DNA of 64,000 nucleotides from Piper betle (GCA_033002965.1 JAURVB010002530.1:1-64000); one strand, 5' to 3'. Numbered from the stretch's first letter, positions 25,209 through 37,718 are shown. Numbers and translations: made by a program. Notes: generated from the letters alone by a model not told the origin.

Positions 25209-28200
25209 ACAAGACAAGATCAAGCCTATACTTGTATAACTTCAGAGCTTCTAAAGCAACTGCACAAGAGACTGGATGCCCTGAATAAGTGAATCCATGA
25301 GCAAATGATCCTGCCAAAACAAAATTAATATAGGGTAACAGCCATATTCCAAATTCATCAACCAATTTAAATGAGAGAATTGGTTAGTTCAAATACCCAG
25401 TTTATTGCTTTGAGAATATATGACATCGGAGATTTCAGGGCTCACAAGGACAGCACCAATAGGCATATAAGCAGAAGAAAGTGCCTGTGACAACCAAATC
25501 CAGAAAGAATAATTAATTGTTTCTTCTCACAAATATAACATCCTTTTCCATTGCCACAGAATAGATCACCTTTGCCAAGGACACAAGGTCAGGCTTGATA
25601 TCATATTTTTCACAGCCAAACATGGTTCCCAACCTTCCAAAAGCACATATAACCTGTGACAGAAGTGCCAGAAAATATAGTTCAGACCAACCCCAAAATA
25701 ATGAGAGGAAACAAGTACTCGAATGCTATAAGTAGCTAGAGCACCTCGTCAGCAATAAAAAGGATGTCATGTTTCTTAACAACAGCCTGAATCTGCAAAA
25801 CGAAAGAAATCGAGGACAATCACGTAAGTTTCAAAACTAAAAAGAAAGAGATCATGTAAAGATTATAACACAAGTTAAATATGAATAGCTTTTGACCAAA
25901 CAAAAATCATAACAGTAATATTGGTTAAAAGTTACAAAGACCCACTTATTCACATGATTAATGCTGGACAACAACAACAATTTGAGCCATCAATTAAAGA
26001 GTACAAAGAAAAGTTCATGTTTCATCCTGCACAACAATGGATGGAACAAAGCCAAACTGAGATAGCATGGTTGACCATTGCCATCTAATTCTTCATGTAA
26101 GTAAGAAGTGCCAGTACATAAAAGTCGGAAGACATGTAAAATATATTTTAATGTCAACTGATATGGTGTCAGCATGAATCCAATTCTTGTCACCCTTTTC
26201 AACTTTGAGAAGCACAAGCAAAAATATTTGCAAAAGATTAAGTCTCATGGAAACACCGTTTAATGTAAAGCAAACTAAGCTCTTGATCATGCTAGCCCCA
26301 GGATTCACATCAGAGTAACTTCATTGTGGCATACAAACATTGTTATTGATTTTCATTGAATTTCCCAGATGTAAGTGTGTACATAAAAAGCAAGAAACTT
26401 TTCAAATTTCAAACTTAGCAAGTGATAGGAAGCATAAGGGCCACCTTCTCAAAATAAGTTTTTGGGGGAGGGATCACACCACCGGCACCCATTACTGGCT
26501 CTGCAATAAATGCTGCAATCTAAAACAAGAAGAAATCACAACCTCTTAGTTGTCGATGGAAAAAATTCCCACGAGGCTTAATACAAGGAAAAGAGTGGTA
26601 GATATCACACTGTTTCTGGTCCCTCCTTCAGGATAAGATTCTCTAAATTGTTGGCTAGCCTAGTTGAAAACTCTTCCTCAGTCTCACCTAGAAAGACATT
26701 GAGAAACTTTGAATATATCATATCGGAGTAGCTAATGTCTTTATTCATTGAGAATTCAAAGCATAAGAAGGACGTAAGAGTCAACTTCATGGAAAAAATA
26801 TGCAACTGTCATGGAGGAAAATCCATCCTCAACGAGTACAGAAACAAGTTGGGTTGTCAGGAGTGACACCACCCAGACAGTATACAAACCTGGTAAATGA
26901 AACCGCCAATAGTGTGGACAGTCTGTATGCAATACAAAAGGTGCTGGCAAATCAAACTTTTGGTGAAGAGCAGGAAGCCTGCAATAAAAAAGGTATCACT
27001 ATGTATTGTTTCTAGAGGAAAAGGCAGAGCATGGAATTATCAACAAGGACAATGCTTGTTGTTACCCTGAGAGACTCGCAGAAATCAAAGTTGATCCATG
27101 ATAGCTGTCAAAAATAAAAAGGTAACCAAATTATTTAGGAATTGTATCTAGTTATGCTGTTGTCTTTAAATTTTGTGTAATTACGATTTTGCCCGTGCTA
27201 TGAATTTCTTCTTCTCTGGTCTCCCCATTGCATTGTTGTAATACCATACCAACTTCACCTGCACCCAAATAAACTTAATGTGAACATACAAACCGAACTT
27301 ATAAGTAGAAAATACTTCATAAGAATCAGATGAAATGTAAATTTGGAACTTGAGTATTTCCATATGCAAAAAAAAAAAATCCCATGCTTTCTGTGCGTTA
27401 GAATAGTTTGTTTCAGTATTCAACCACAAGCATTTTCTAAAAAAAAGTTTCTTAAGCAAATCTCAGCAATTTCAAGACACACAAACTGTTGGATGTATTC
27501 TGCTGTTACCTTGATGATACTGAGCCATGTATTCACCATACAGAATTTATGTGTCGTAAATTGGAGGACAAAAACATGAGGATATGGATGACTGTGACCT
27601 AAACAATTAACTAACCTGTGAATCATTAGCTTCTGAGCCACTATTTGTGAAGAAAACTTTACCCATCTTCTTGGCAGTGAACATTTGAAGGAGTTCTGAT
27701 GCAAGATCCTGTGCAGCATTTCATGTAATTACCAAAAGAATGTAGATTTCGCATGGATGAAATGGCAGGTAACAGTAAGTACATAATCATTGTGTTGCCC
27801 AATATTTCCAACAGATACTTCATGAAGCACACTAGTAGAAAAACCATAATGTACTAGGTATAAGCAACCAAAAAGAAAAAGAAATACCAGTGAGGGCTTT
27901 GTGGTTCGATTCCAAAAAGAATGGTAAAAAGGTAGTTTGTTCAATTGTGCAGTTGCAGCAGCAACTAGTCGGGGTTCATTTCCACCTGGAAAGTAATTTC
28001 CCATTATCATGTAAACAAAGATAATGAAAGATGATAAAATCTGGCTAAAAGGCTTCACATTCATAATGCTTGAAAGGAAGAAGCCCAATTTTAATGTATA
28101 TCTACATAAGTACGAGCAGTAACACATTTGCATGCCTAAAATACCTAAAGCAGTGGACCATAGTCCAGCAAGGCTGTCAAGATACTTTTTCCCATTAATG

Positions 28201-29329
28201 TCATAAACGTAACTGCCCTGTAAAGAAGTTAATAATAGGTGAAACATCTCCACAAACAAAAGCTTAGTATTGCAGTCTCATGTGTCTCATATCCAACATT
28301 CTTTTTAATCTTGAACCAACGGCCCATCTGCATATTGAGAAGTAGGCACCTTGAAAAGAAAGGTGTTGCCTCCATAAAACAAATCAACAGAGATGATTGA
28401 TTAATTTCTACTCAACACCGCCCCTTGAGTATTACCTCAGACCTATCGATGATAAGGGGATGCAAATCAGTACTCTGCCAGCCAGCAGTAAACGGAGCGA
28501 GCATGTCATGGCCCTTAAATCTACAAACAGTATATCGACAGTGGATAACTCGTAAGGTATAATTGAGATACTTTAAAATTATATGAAACTAAATCATGTT
28601 TAATTCTAGATAATATAGCTGTCTGTGTATTGTTTCAGACCCATTCTCGTCAGTAGGAGGTTCATTGCGGAGAGATGCCTCTGAGCTGCTCCATCTAGTA
28701 GAAGCATAAGATTTCAGCAAATCTTCCCGGATGCAACCAATAGCTCCATTCCTGATGAAGACACCAGACTGGATAGTAGAAACCAAGGATCATTAGATGA
28801 ACGATCAAAATATAGCAGAAGTTAAGCATAAAAATCTACAAAATGGCAAAAATAGGAGGCAGAAAGCAACGGTGGCTTCGGAAGTAAACGTGAAGGCCTG
28901 TAGAATGTCAACTTATTAATACGAAAAATCTAATCAGGTTGATCAAAGGCAAAGCTACTTTTGTTTGCAACAGTGCCAGCTCTTCGGTCAGGGATATCAA
29001 AAGTTTCACAGAAAGCTCAACAGGAGCCAACCAGCTGGTAAAGAATGAGCACATCTAACAAGAATCAAATAGAATCAATATGCATGCGCATCAAAGACAC
29101 AAACGATGATCATCATCATCATCAACCCATGAAGTAAATACAGATCAATCCATCCAAACCCACTTCCGGAATCAGCACAGAAACAACAAAGAACACTACT
29201 TTCACCTTGAATCCACTCAAAAACGCATCCTAATTCCAAAAAGCCAGAACAGAGCACAAAAAGCAAAAGGCAAATGCGGAGAGACCGTACCCCATTGCAA
29301 AGCTTGGAACGGAGAAGACGAGCGGCCAT
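23680..29329 (-). CDS. GABA-T (POP2): Gamma-aminobutyrate transaminase, mitochondrial type (class III aminotransferase), 19 exons
   Basis: Transfers the amino group of GABA to pyruvate/glyoxylate, giving succinic semialdehyde (GABA shunt, mitochondrial matrix). Exons, each GT-AG: 29329-29291, 28768-28641, 28520-28436, 28217-28145, 27985-27888, 27708-27616, 27258-27185, 27104-27066, 26978-26890, 26687-26611, 26519-26445, 25792-25745, 25653-25570, 25484-25397, 25310-25232, 24969-24879, 24793-24715, 24427-24312, 23757-23680. Sum 1533 nt, 510 aa, close to the Arabidopsis enzyme. Residues 1-55 are Arg/Ser-rich and look like a targeting peptide. Signatures: [24 protein letters not shown] (163-172, PLP phosphate site), [14 protein letters not shown] (PLP-ring Asp) and SLAKALSSAY with predicted Schiff-base Lys334. 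MAARLLRS (29329) is chosen as start; a Met five codons upstream (29344) is also possible. No disruption found. Confidence 0.95.
23815..23861. repeat. (GA)n/(GAA)n purine tract in last GABA-T intron
   Basis: AATAATAATAAAGAGAGAGAGAAAG followed by GAA repeats, within the intron between exons 18 and 19. Confidence 0.9.
25141..25205. repeat. (CT)n(AT)n compound microsatellite in GABA-T intron 15
   Basis: About 13 CT units are followed by about 15 AT units. It explains the Ile/Tyr and Glu/Arg repeat tail of an overlapping minus-strand ORF. It sits about 27 bp beyond the donor of exon 15. Confidence 0.95.
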
Positions 29330-29699
29330 ATCCGCAAGCAGCAATCAAAATCAAAGAGGCACACCACTTTTGGAGAAGCCAAACCCGACCCAGAATCAGA
29401 TTCAAAGAATCCCACCAAGTAGGGAAGAGGACACTTCAATTCGCCACCATGGTTGATGAAGCAAAGCCGTAATTGTCTTCTGCAATTACTGGGCAAAGAC
29501 TTTGTCTACCATGAGCCGTCAGCATACTGCCAATTGCCAGCCAATCACTGTCCCTCTTCTTCTTTCTTAAACTATCCCTGGTAAGAAATCTGAACAGGAT
29601 GGTGAAATCTGGAGAGGATGGTGCAAATCGAAAGCCTCCAAAGTTGATATGATATATTTGAAGTTGATGGATGGGGGAGAATACGATGAAAGATGAAGA

Positions 29700-30330
29700 T
29701 TCGAATCTTTATCATCTTATAAAGTTTTATATATTATATATGAGCAGGTGCCACCTTAGGAGGTGATTTGGATATGAGTCATCCTAACATGCTAACTAAT
29801 AATAAATAAAAAAATTTACACTTTATTTTTTAAAAAATATATATTTGGGTAAATATATAACTTGATTTAAGACATCAAATTATAAAGACGGCCTGGATTT
29901 ATTACTTAAAATTTTTTAAATCCCTCGATGACGTCTGCAGCTGCCCCTGCCATCCCGCTGTGATCGCCACCCTTTCTGGCTCTACCGTCGACCCTGCCCC
30001 TCCTCTACCCACTCCTCCCCTCTACCGACAGGGTGGAGGGGAGCAGAGAAGAGGGCATCTACGGCGGGGAAGGGAGAATAGTTGCAGCTGTGGCAGGAAG
30101 CAGGGTCGAGGGAGAGTGGGGATGAGGGGGCATTTGCGGCCGCAGCAAGGGAGGGGAGGAGCGGGGTAGAAAGAGGTGGGGTTGATGTAAAATGGGGAGG
30201 AGGGCGTCCGTGGTGGAGGAGGATAGAATCATTAGTGGCCGCACAGCCTAAATTAGCCACAATCTAATGTGGCTAGTTGCGACTAAATTCTACCACAACT
30301 AGCCACTAATAGTTAGTATAGTAGCTTGGT
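29700..30330. mobile_element. Candidate non-coding element with C/G-rich island
   Basis: A TA-rich tract (about 29728-29742) and AT-rich spacer lead to GACGGCCTGGATTTATTAC (29888-29906), then a C-rich to G-rich island (29930-30240) and an inverted AGCCACAA/TGTGGCT motif (30257-30280). The order of AT-rich flank, GACGGCC-type motif and abrupt C-rich island resembles the elements at 34.9 and 62.0 kb, but it is more decayed. The ORFs here, all low-complexity, are not genes. Confidence 0.35.
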
Positions 30331-32700
30331 AGTTTTTTCGAAATAATAATTATAAGATGTCTTTATAATTGGATGAGCTCGTATTAAAATTTAATTTTTT
30401 TAAAAAAATAATAAACTTAAACCATCTTTATAAGTAAGACAACCCAAATTAAAACATGGGCAAAAAAGAATATTATGAGGTCGGCGCACCTCAGCCGCTG
30501 TATGTAATATTTTGACCACCCATTTTGAAATTGTTTTGACGCTATCATCCTTTTACTCAAGTGCATGTTAGGTCTCATTGCGATCGCCATCAATCCCGTG
30601 TAAACATACTTAAAATCCAATCATACCACCTCAGCGGCAATAGGCCATAAAACTCCAGATTATAACCTCGTATTTTGTATATATTTTGCAAGTGGGGCCA
30701 ACCATGTCCGGTTGATCATCAAATTGAGAAAATGGGCTTCGCGTTAAAATAATTGTCACTCGGGTACCATTTCTTTTTAGAGATACGACTATACTCAATA
30801 TAAATAATTTATAAGTTTTAAAAAATTCTCCTTAAATTTTAGTTTCTCATGTCAACAAATTTGGACTAGCCTATTCCAACAAACCTCTTCTCTCCTCTCT
30901 CCTTTACCTACCACCTCCCTTATTCTCGACTTTAATTTTTTTACTTTTCCCTTTTTCCCCTCACTACTTCCCCTAAATTGTGGTATTTTACCTTTTCTTC
31001 TCGATATTTTTCTATGTTCTCTTTTTACACGTGAGATTTATAATATAAACCAATTAAACTGCCAACCCTCAATGTTTCTTATCCTTTCTATACTTTGAAG
31101 TTGTTTGGCTTTTTTCCCCAAATTATGTTTCAAGGTTTTTCCCACTTTGCCTAGTGTATTATCTTCTCTTGATCTCTCATAGTGGCTTTGGATCTCCAAA
31201 GCTTGGTGGGGCATTCTATAGAGAGTGTTTTAAAGGTTGTCAAAGTGTGGTAATTTCTTTATTTTCCCCTGCTTGTAGATTCACCTTGACTTATTTGTAT
31301 TGTTTGTCTAGATTTGTTGGATAATTAGCATGCTCTCAATAGTTACTTTTGTATTTATTTCTTTGGTTTTCTCTATTATGTTATGCACTACGATGCTTAT
31401 CCACTCGTTAATAGTAATATGTATTCTCTTATAACAGTTTATTTTTACATGTTATTATGACTTTTACTATGAATAAAGTCGATAATTTAAACGTGTAAAA
31501 ACTATTTAATTAGAAAAACTATAACATCTATCTACTACATCATAGTCATGCTAATAAAAATATCTCATGATGTCTATCCCCATCATATATAAATGGGTCC
31601 CTCAATTTGATACAAAATACATAAAAGTCAATCCCCGTAAAAGTACTAATATCACTAGGAGAATGATGACTCAATGAATGCTACTAGGTCCGTGCCGGGC
31701 CAACTCCGGTGGCATCCTATTCGGGTCATTAATGCTAGGTGGTGCTGATTGGACTTAGGTGGTGATGGTGGGCCATATATTAAGAATATATATGCACTTA
31801 ATATGCCACCATAGGTACTGTCAATATATATAAAATCTATCAAACTCATTAGATGCTCATTTGGACGTTCAGCGATACACCATACACACGCGTACAATTA
31901 ATTTACAAAATCATGAAGTAAATTATTATGAAGTACGAAATTATAAATAATATTTAAAATATTTAAATAAACAAATTTATAATGATAAAAAATTAATAAT
32001 TATATTATCAAAAAAATTTTCCCGGCCATTATTAAAAGAAGACAAATGGTCACCACCATGACTAAGTCTCTTAAAACATCAAGAAAAGTTTGATAAAAAT
32101 AATAATTGTTAATGGAACTTTTAAATGAGTGAGCTAGTGAGCTCATTTTGTACTCATACTGACTCAAATAACTTGAACTTTATTCAAGCTCTACTCATGA
32201 TCGAACATGTTTTGAACATATATATTCAAAATCAACTCAAATATTATATATCGAGTTAAGTCGAACCAAATACCAAATGTTCACAAATTAGCTTGTTCAA
32301 TTAGTAGCATAATTGATAATTTATATAATTTATATAATAAATCAAATTAAATGATAATTACCCTTTAATATAAGGGAAAATAAAATATGCCTACCACATA
32401 TAAGGAAAAACAAAACAAGTCAAGTAATAATGGTGAATCTAATATATGGCTAATCAAAAAAATTTGTACAATATCAATAATGTCTTGTATTTTAGTGACA
32501 CAATTTAATATAAATAACACTATGCATTACCATAATCTCAACAAACCAAGACCTTAATATGATAATAAAAGAACATGTGGCCTCGATAATCACACGCAAT
32601 AATAAAAAAAAGTTATAAATTAGTTAATTTTTGTTATAAAAAACAATAAAAAATCAATATATAGTAAACTTATATTTCTTTATTTATAATTTTTTTAATA
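30331..32700. other. Gene-free AT-rich stretch
   Basis: No coding gene was recognised. A decayed relative of the hAT MITE may lie at about 32115-32315 (GTGAGCTAGTGAGCTC at one side, GCTTGTTCAATTAGTAGC at the other), but neither ends nor target duplication can be fixed. Confidence 0.45.
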
Positions 32701-33329
32701 TTTTGTATGAAGATTTTATTTAAAAAGATTTCTCTAAAGTCAAATACATTGTATTCAGTATTTTTATATGCTATTTTCTAAAGTTTAATACTATTTTTAA
32801 ATTCTAATTTTAATAATGACATACTATTTTAAATATATTTATATGTGTTATGGGTCTTTTAATTAATACTAATACTTACTTTGTGTAAAAAAGAGTTTAA
32901 GGCACATTAAAATTATTTTAAAATCTTTTGTTTAAACAAATATAAATGTACCATGCTTGAGACGATATTACAATCCAATAGATTTTTTTATGAGAAAAAT
33001 CATAATTAGATGATCATAGAACACATTATGTGATTGTGTGTCTTATATTGCATATGTTTATTTAAGATGTTTTTTATTTAAAACTAGTCAAATGCCATGT
33101 GATACGCGGTCATATCTCTTACTCGAAAGTTTAAAAACTTGAAACTCGTACTTGACTCGGCATTCTACGAAGTGCAGTGGGCCCGGAGTCAGCTCTAAGC
33201 TAACTCAAAATCATTTATATAAAGTTTTAAACTATGCTTTTACTAAGACTTTTATATAATAAAAATATATTTTTAAAAAATTATTATAATAACTAATCTT
33301 ATCCAAAATATAATCCTATTATCAGGATA

Positions 33330-33510
33330 GTCACCGCCCCCACCTACCCCCACCCCATAGTCACCGTCCCCTCAGCTTTCCCGCCACTCCCCCTCGCAAA
33401 CATCACTCTCCCCCGCTTGTAGCCGTCCCTCCCCCTCGAGGTGGCGACTTGCTAACGGGCGGCCGGCAGTGGCGCGACAAAACAGACAGGGAAAGGAAAG
33501 GGCGATGACA
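33330..33510. repeat. C-rich island heading the inverted-unit array
   Basis: A C/CCCC-rich block in AT-rich surroundings, ending ...GGGCGATGACAATTTTGTAATAAAA. The same ending (GGGGCGATGGCATTTTTGTAATAAAA) occurs before the array at 62.6 kb, so island and array belong together. Confidence 0.6.
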
Positions 33511-34165
33511 ATTTTGTAATAAAAATTTAACTCACTCCCGACTAGAGTCAATATTACGAAATAATTTTTTTAAAAAATAAATTTTATTGACACGAGTCAA
33601 TTTAAAAAATATTTTAAAATAAAATACTATAAAATAAAAAACGGGACTTGCTCCTGACTCGAGTCAATATTACAAAATTAATTTTTTAAAAAATAAAATA
33701 ATTTTGTAATAAAATCTTGGCTTGTTTCCTGACTCGAGTCAATATTATGAAATATTTTTCTAAAAAAATAAATATATTTACTCGAGTCAACAAATATATT
33801 ATTGACTCACTCCCGACGCACATTAATAAATTTATTTTTTAAAAAATTTATTTCATAATATTGACTCGGGTCGGGAGTGAGCTAAGTTTTTATTACAAAA
33901 TTATTTTATTTTTAAAAAAATAATTTTGTAATATTGACTCGAGTCGGGAGGAAGTTTAGTTTTATTTTATAGTATTTTATTTAATTTTTTTAAATTGACT
34001 AGAGTAAATAAATATTATTTTTTATATCTATTTCATAATATTAACTCAAGTCGGGAGCAAGTCAAGTTTTTATTATGAAATTATTTTTAAAAAAATTATT
34101 TTGTAATATTGACTTAAGTCGGAAGCGAGTTAAATTTTTATTACAAAATTGACATTGCCCTTTCC
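33505..34165. repeat. Array of ~70-bp units in both orientations (GACTCGAGTC-core)
   Basis: Units of the form TTTTGTAATAAAA / CTTGACTCGCTCCCGACT / CGAGTCAATATTACGAAAT / TTTTTAAAAAATAAA repeat about eight times. The left half is in one orientation and the right half is inverted, so the array folds on itself. The core is near-palindromic. It ends in another short C-rich stretch (34158-34190). The second array is at 62630-63930. Confidence 0.8.
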
Positions 34166-34904
34166 TCACCCCCACCCCATCCCCTGGCACCTTTGTTTTG
34201 TATGAAGATTTTATTTTAAAAAATTTCTCTAAATTTAATACATCGTATTAAGTATTTTTATATGTTATTTTCTAAAGTTTAATACTAGTTTTAAATTTTA
34301 ATTTTAATAATGACATACTATTTTAAATATATTTTATATGTGTTATGGCCTTTTAATTAATGCTTATACTTACTTTATGTATAAAAGACACCTATAATCA
34401 AGTTTAAGGCACATTAAAACGTATTTTTGAATCTTTTTTTAAATATAAATGTAATATGATTGAGACTATATTATAATCGAATATTTTTTTATGAGAACTA
34501 TCATAATTAGATGTTAATAGAACACTTGTGTGTCTTATATTATGAATGTTTATTTATGACTTATTTTTTATTTAAAACTAGTCAAATGCCATGTGATATG
34601 TGGGTCATATTATATTTTAACATTTGATATATATATATATACACACACACGATTTACATTACTTAAAAGTATTGATTAAGAAAAATAATACTCTGATAGC
34701 TATTTAATTTGGAGTCATTTATGGAGTTTGACTTGGCATGTTATAGAATGGAGTCGACTTACGGAGTATTCAGATTCAAAATAGAGTTTTAAACTATGCT
34801 TTTACTAAGTCTTTTATACAATAAAAATGTATTATTTTTAAAAGTTATTATAATAACTAATCTTACCCAAAATATAAGTCTATTACCAGCATATATATAT
34901 ATAT

Positions 34905-35580
34905 ATATGAGGGGCGCTATCTGCGCCAAAGGCAAAGTAGCGCCCCTGCGCCATAAAATAATCTAAGCCGTCCGATTATGATCGAACGGCTCAGATTTGA
35001 TAAAAAAAAAATTTCCACCACCCCCGCCCTTCGCCGGCGGCCGGGATCCGGCCGCGGCCGGCCGGGCGGTGGGTGGGCGAGGCGGGCGAGGGCCTCCTAC
35101 CCACGCCGCCCTCCCCCTTCTCCTCCGCCCACCCACGCCGCCCTCGCCCCGCCTCGCCCACCCCCTGCCCGGCCAGCCGCGGTCGGATCCCAGACGCCGC
35201 CCTCCCCTTCTCCTCCGCCCACCCACGCCGCCCTCGCCCCGCCTCGCCCACCCCCGCCCAGCCGGCCGCCGTAGGATCTCAGACGCCGCCCTCCCCCTTC
35301 TCCTCCGCCCACCCACGCCTCCCTCGCCCCGCCTCGCCCACCCCCGCCCGGCCGGCCACGGCCGGATCTCAGACGCTGCCCTCCCCCTTCTCCTCCGCCC
35401 ACCCACGCCACCCTCGCCCCGCCTCGCCCACCCCCCGCCCGGCCGCCGGCATAGGAGGGGGGTGGTGGAAAAAAAATTTTTTTATCAAATCTGGGTCGTT
35501 CGATCATAATCAGACGGCCCAGATTATCCTGGTGCATGTAAGGGTTTCCTGCCTCTTGCACAGGAAACCTTTACCCTATA
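34905..35580. mobile_element. (TA)n-flanked non-autonomous element: ~70 bp terminal inverted repeats, terminal stem-loops, 90-bp internal repeats
   Basis: Flanked by (TA)n on both sides (34892-34908; 35577-35595). The left arm 34957-35025 (AATCTAAGCCGTCCGATTATG...TTTGATAAAAAAAAAATTTCCACC) is inverted at 35457-35530 with few mismatches. Outside each arm lies a different strong hairpin: 34911-34946 (GGGGCGCTA...TAGCGCCCC, 9-bp stem) and 35538-35575 (AAGGGTTTCCTG...CAGGAAACCTTT). Inside are GC-rich 90-bp tandem repeats beginning CTTCTCCTCCGCCCACCCACG at 35117, 35207, 35297 and 35387. No transposase. Insertion within (TA)n recalls rice Micron elements; that link is inference. Confidence 0.7.
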
Positions 35581-35599
35581 TATATATATATATATTAAA

Positions 35600-36172
35600 T
35601 AGAGTGCAAAGGAAGCTGATTAAGATTATGGTTGACCCATTTATTTATTAAATATTGCATGAAGTGCATTCCAAGTATTGATGCACGGATTTCAACATTT
35701 AATATTTTCATTGAACAAATAAATCAAGATACTCCAAGAAGGATGCATACTAACATCATCTTCACACTATTTCAGAGCCTAAAACTGCTGTCAACGTTAA
35801 ACATTCATAAATACTGACACATAACAAAAAAAGAAAGAATTGTCTTATGTATAAAACAAAATTAGAGGCATAGTTTGAGAAGTTCAGTTCTTCTATGCAA
35901 AGTAAAAAGAGGTTTTGGCTTGGGGTCAAGTAAAATTCCCCTTCCCTCAATCTTGCTTGAGTTTTGACTGTATAAAAAGTATAATTTTCTATTGAAAATA
36001 GGGAAAACTTGTTGGTCATGTTGGCTCGACCCATAACCAAGGTTTGAGTTGGTCATAAGTTATAGTTGCAACAATTCGATTTTAGGCTCTAGAGATTGGC
36101 TTTGGTATATGGGACTTCCTACTGATGTTTCTCAAGCCGACATTTGTCCATTAGTAGAGATTTGTTTGGTGA
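35600..36172. other. Intergenic stretch, no gene seen
   Basis: AT-rich. Overlapping short ORFs on both strands (35632-36056) have no recognisable product. Confidence 0.4.
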
Positions 36173-36174
36173 CA

Positions 36175-36392
36175 GGGCTGCTAATTAAACAAGCTAGCCT
36201 GTGAGTATTTGGCAGTCGACTTGACTTAACTCGAAATTCAATATTTTAATACTCGAGTCAATTTTAAACATATATATTCAAAACTCATTCGATCTCAAGT
36301 CTAGTTCGAACGAACTTCGAATTATTTGAATCAAGTTCGAGCATAAACTAAGCCCGGCTTGCTCGCTCGTTTAACATTCCTATTCAATGTTT
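36175..36392. mobile_element. Decayed relative of the hAT MITE
   Basis: The left end CAGGGCTGCTAATTAAACAAGC and right end GCTTGCTCGCTCGTTTAAC...TCCTA are imperfectly inverted and match the ends of the element at 7771-8377. The interior shares the ACTCGAGTC/TATATATTCAAAACTC/TCGATCTCAAGTC words but is only about 220 bp. No target duplication was recognised. Confidence 0.55.
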
Positions 36393-37371
36393 TCTCGCTA
36401 CCACCTTCTCGTTAACACAATTTCGAAAGAGCCGGTTTTCTAATATTGTTTCAATCCCCTTGCTAATTTTATAACTCTACCAACATGGTATTTGAATAAA
36501 AAAACAACGGATGGGAAGGTATCAAGATAGAAACATGTGTTGTGCTCTAAATTATGTATCTTGTCATCGGTTATGTACTTAATGTATACCATGTACTACT
36601 TTTAAATTCGATATGATTTAGGCCTTTACACCATTTTTAATTGTGCTAGTTTTTTTATCTAAAATTTTGTGAAAATATGATTTTTTAATTAGTCTTTATT
36701 AAAATATTGATAGCAATTTCAAAAGATCCTTTCTATGCACCTCCCAAAACAATGATGTTTCCTAAGTCCATATTAGCTTCATTTTTATCCTTTTTCTTTC
36801 CCGTCAATTTCATGCAAAATTTATAAACATAAAGACAATTATTAAGTGGGCAAACAGAAGAAATTACCTTCTTTAAAAAATCAAAATCCATTGTCTAATT
36901 GGGTTAAAATCCAAAAGCCCATTAAATAGTCAAGCTTTTCCTTGAAATCCACCTTGGGTCCATGGCCTGATGCCTAATTCTTAGGACCAGCCCATCAAAC
37001 ATGATTCATTGTGTAGCCATTAAAATTTTTTTAAGGCATATCATGGCCATATTTTTGGCAACAAGTGCAAGAATAGCTTTTTTAGGCAAGTGTTAAACAA
37101 GACAAAAAAGTTGGTTCAAAAAATAATAATAAATAAATAAAATAAAAAGGTTCAACCTTTTTTGGGTTTCTTCAATCTTCCATTTTACCACCATGCCTGT
37201 TTTCATCAACCAACATTTCATTTAACCTATTAGTTCCAGAAGAAAGGTGTTCAATGTTATTTTTCTCTCTTCCAATTGTTTTTTTTTTGAAGTTTAGATA
37301 TTGGGGCCTCAACATTGACTAAGATAATTGTTAACATACCTAATATATGAAAGTAACATGGTCAACCTGTT

Positions 37372-37711
37372 ACATATACAAGTAAGAATATAGTGGTTAT
37401 GTATATTAGGTTCCTTGTTTTGACTTTTGAGTTCATTTATTAAAATAGAAAAAAATGAATACTTGCTTTTTTACCTTCAGTGGGAAAATTAGTAGGAGTC
37501 TTTTTCATGTTTTTTTGTTGAGAAAAAAATAAAAAAGGAGAAATTTGTGAATTGTGACACTAGTAGGAAATCTGGTTTTTGTCACGAAAACCAGACTCCA
37601 TGGATGATGAGTATCAATAAAAAGGGTTCAGAAGCCATGGACATGAGTGAAATATGAACTCAAAACAAGGAACCTAATATATTTAACCACTAAATTTTTA
37701 CTTATATACAT
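37372..37711. mobile_element. MITE-like foldback element (~60 bp inverted arms)
   Basis: The left arm 37372-37434 (TAGTGGTTATGTATATTAGG, CCTTGTTTTGA...GAGTTCA) is inverted at 37652-37711 (TGAACTCAAAACAAGGAACC, TATTTAACCACTA). A short perfect stem TCTGGTTTT/AAAACCAGA lies in the middle (about 37570-37594). No target duplication is clear. The right end abuts the first readable exon of the FtsHi-like pseudogene. Confidence 0.6.
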
Positions 37712-37718
37712 TGCTAGG

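Larger units (their letters stand above)
32701..34900 (+). repeat. ~1.5 kb tandem duplication: AT-rich 0.6 kb module in two copies
   Basis: The module starting TTTTGTATGAAGATTTTATTT occurs at 32701 and again at 34196 (period about 1495 bp). Homology continues through AATAATGACATACTATTTTA, GTTTAAGGCACATTAAAA, ACTAGTCAAATGCCATGTGA, and on to TTTTAAACTATGCTTTTACT and AATAACTAATCTTA.CCAAAATATAA (about 33215-33325 and 34780-34890). Copy 1 is followed by a C-rich island and inverted-unit array; copy 2, at the matching point, by (TA)n and the stem-loop element. This suggests a tandem unit with differing insertions. Confidence 0.8.

Noticed and set aside
33505..34165. Array considered as CRISPR-like
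   Set aside because: This is a plant nuclear context, units are adjacent and inverted rather than separated by unique spacers, and no cas genes are present.
34963..35651. Long overlapping Pro/Arg/Gly-rich ORFs (up to 192 codons) on both strands
   Set aside because: They lie in the 90-bp GC-rich tandem repeats of a mobile element. All six frames are open because stops are rare in that composition, and no domain or unique sequence is present.
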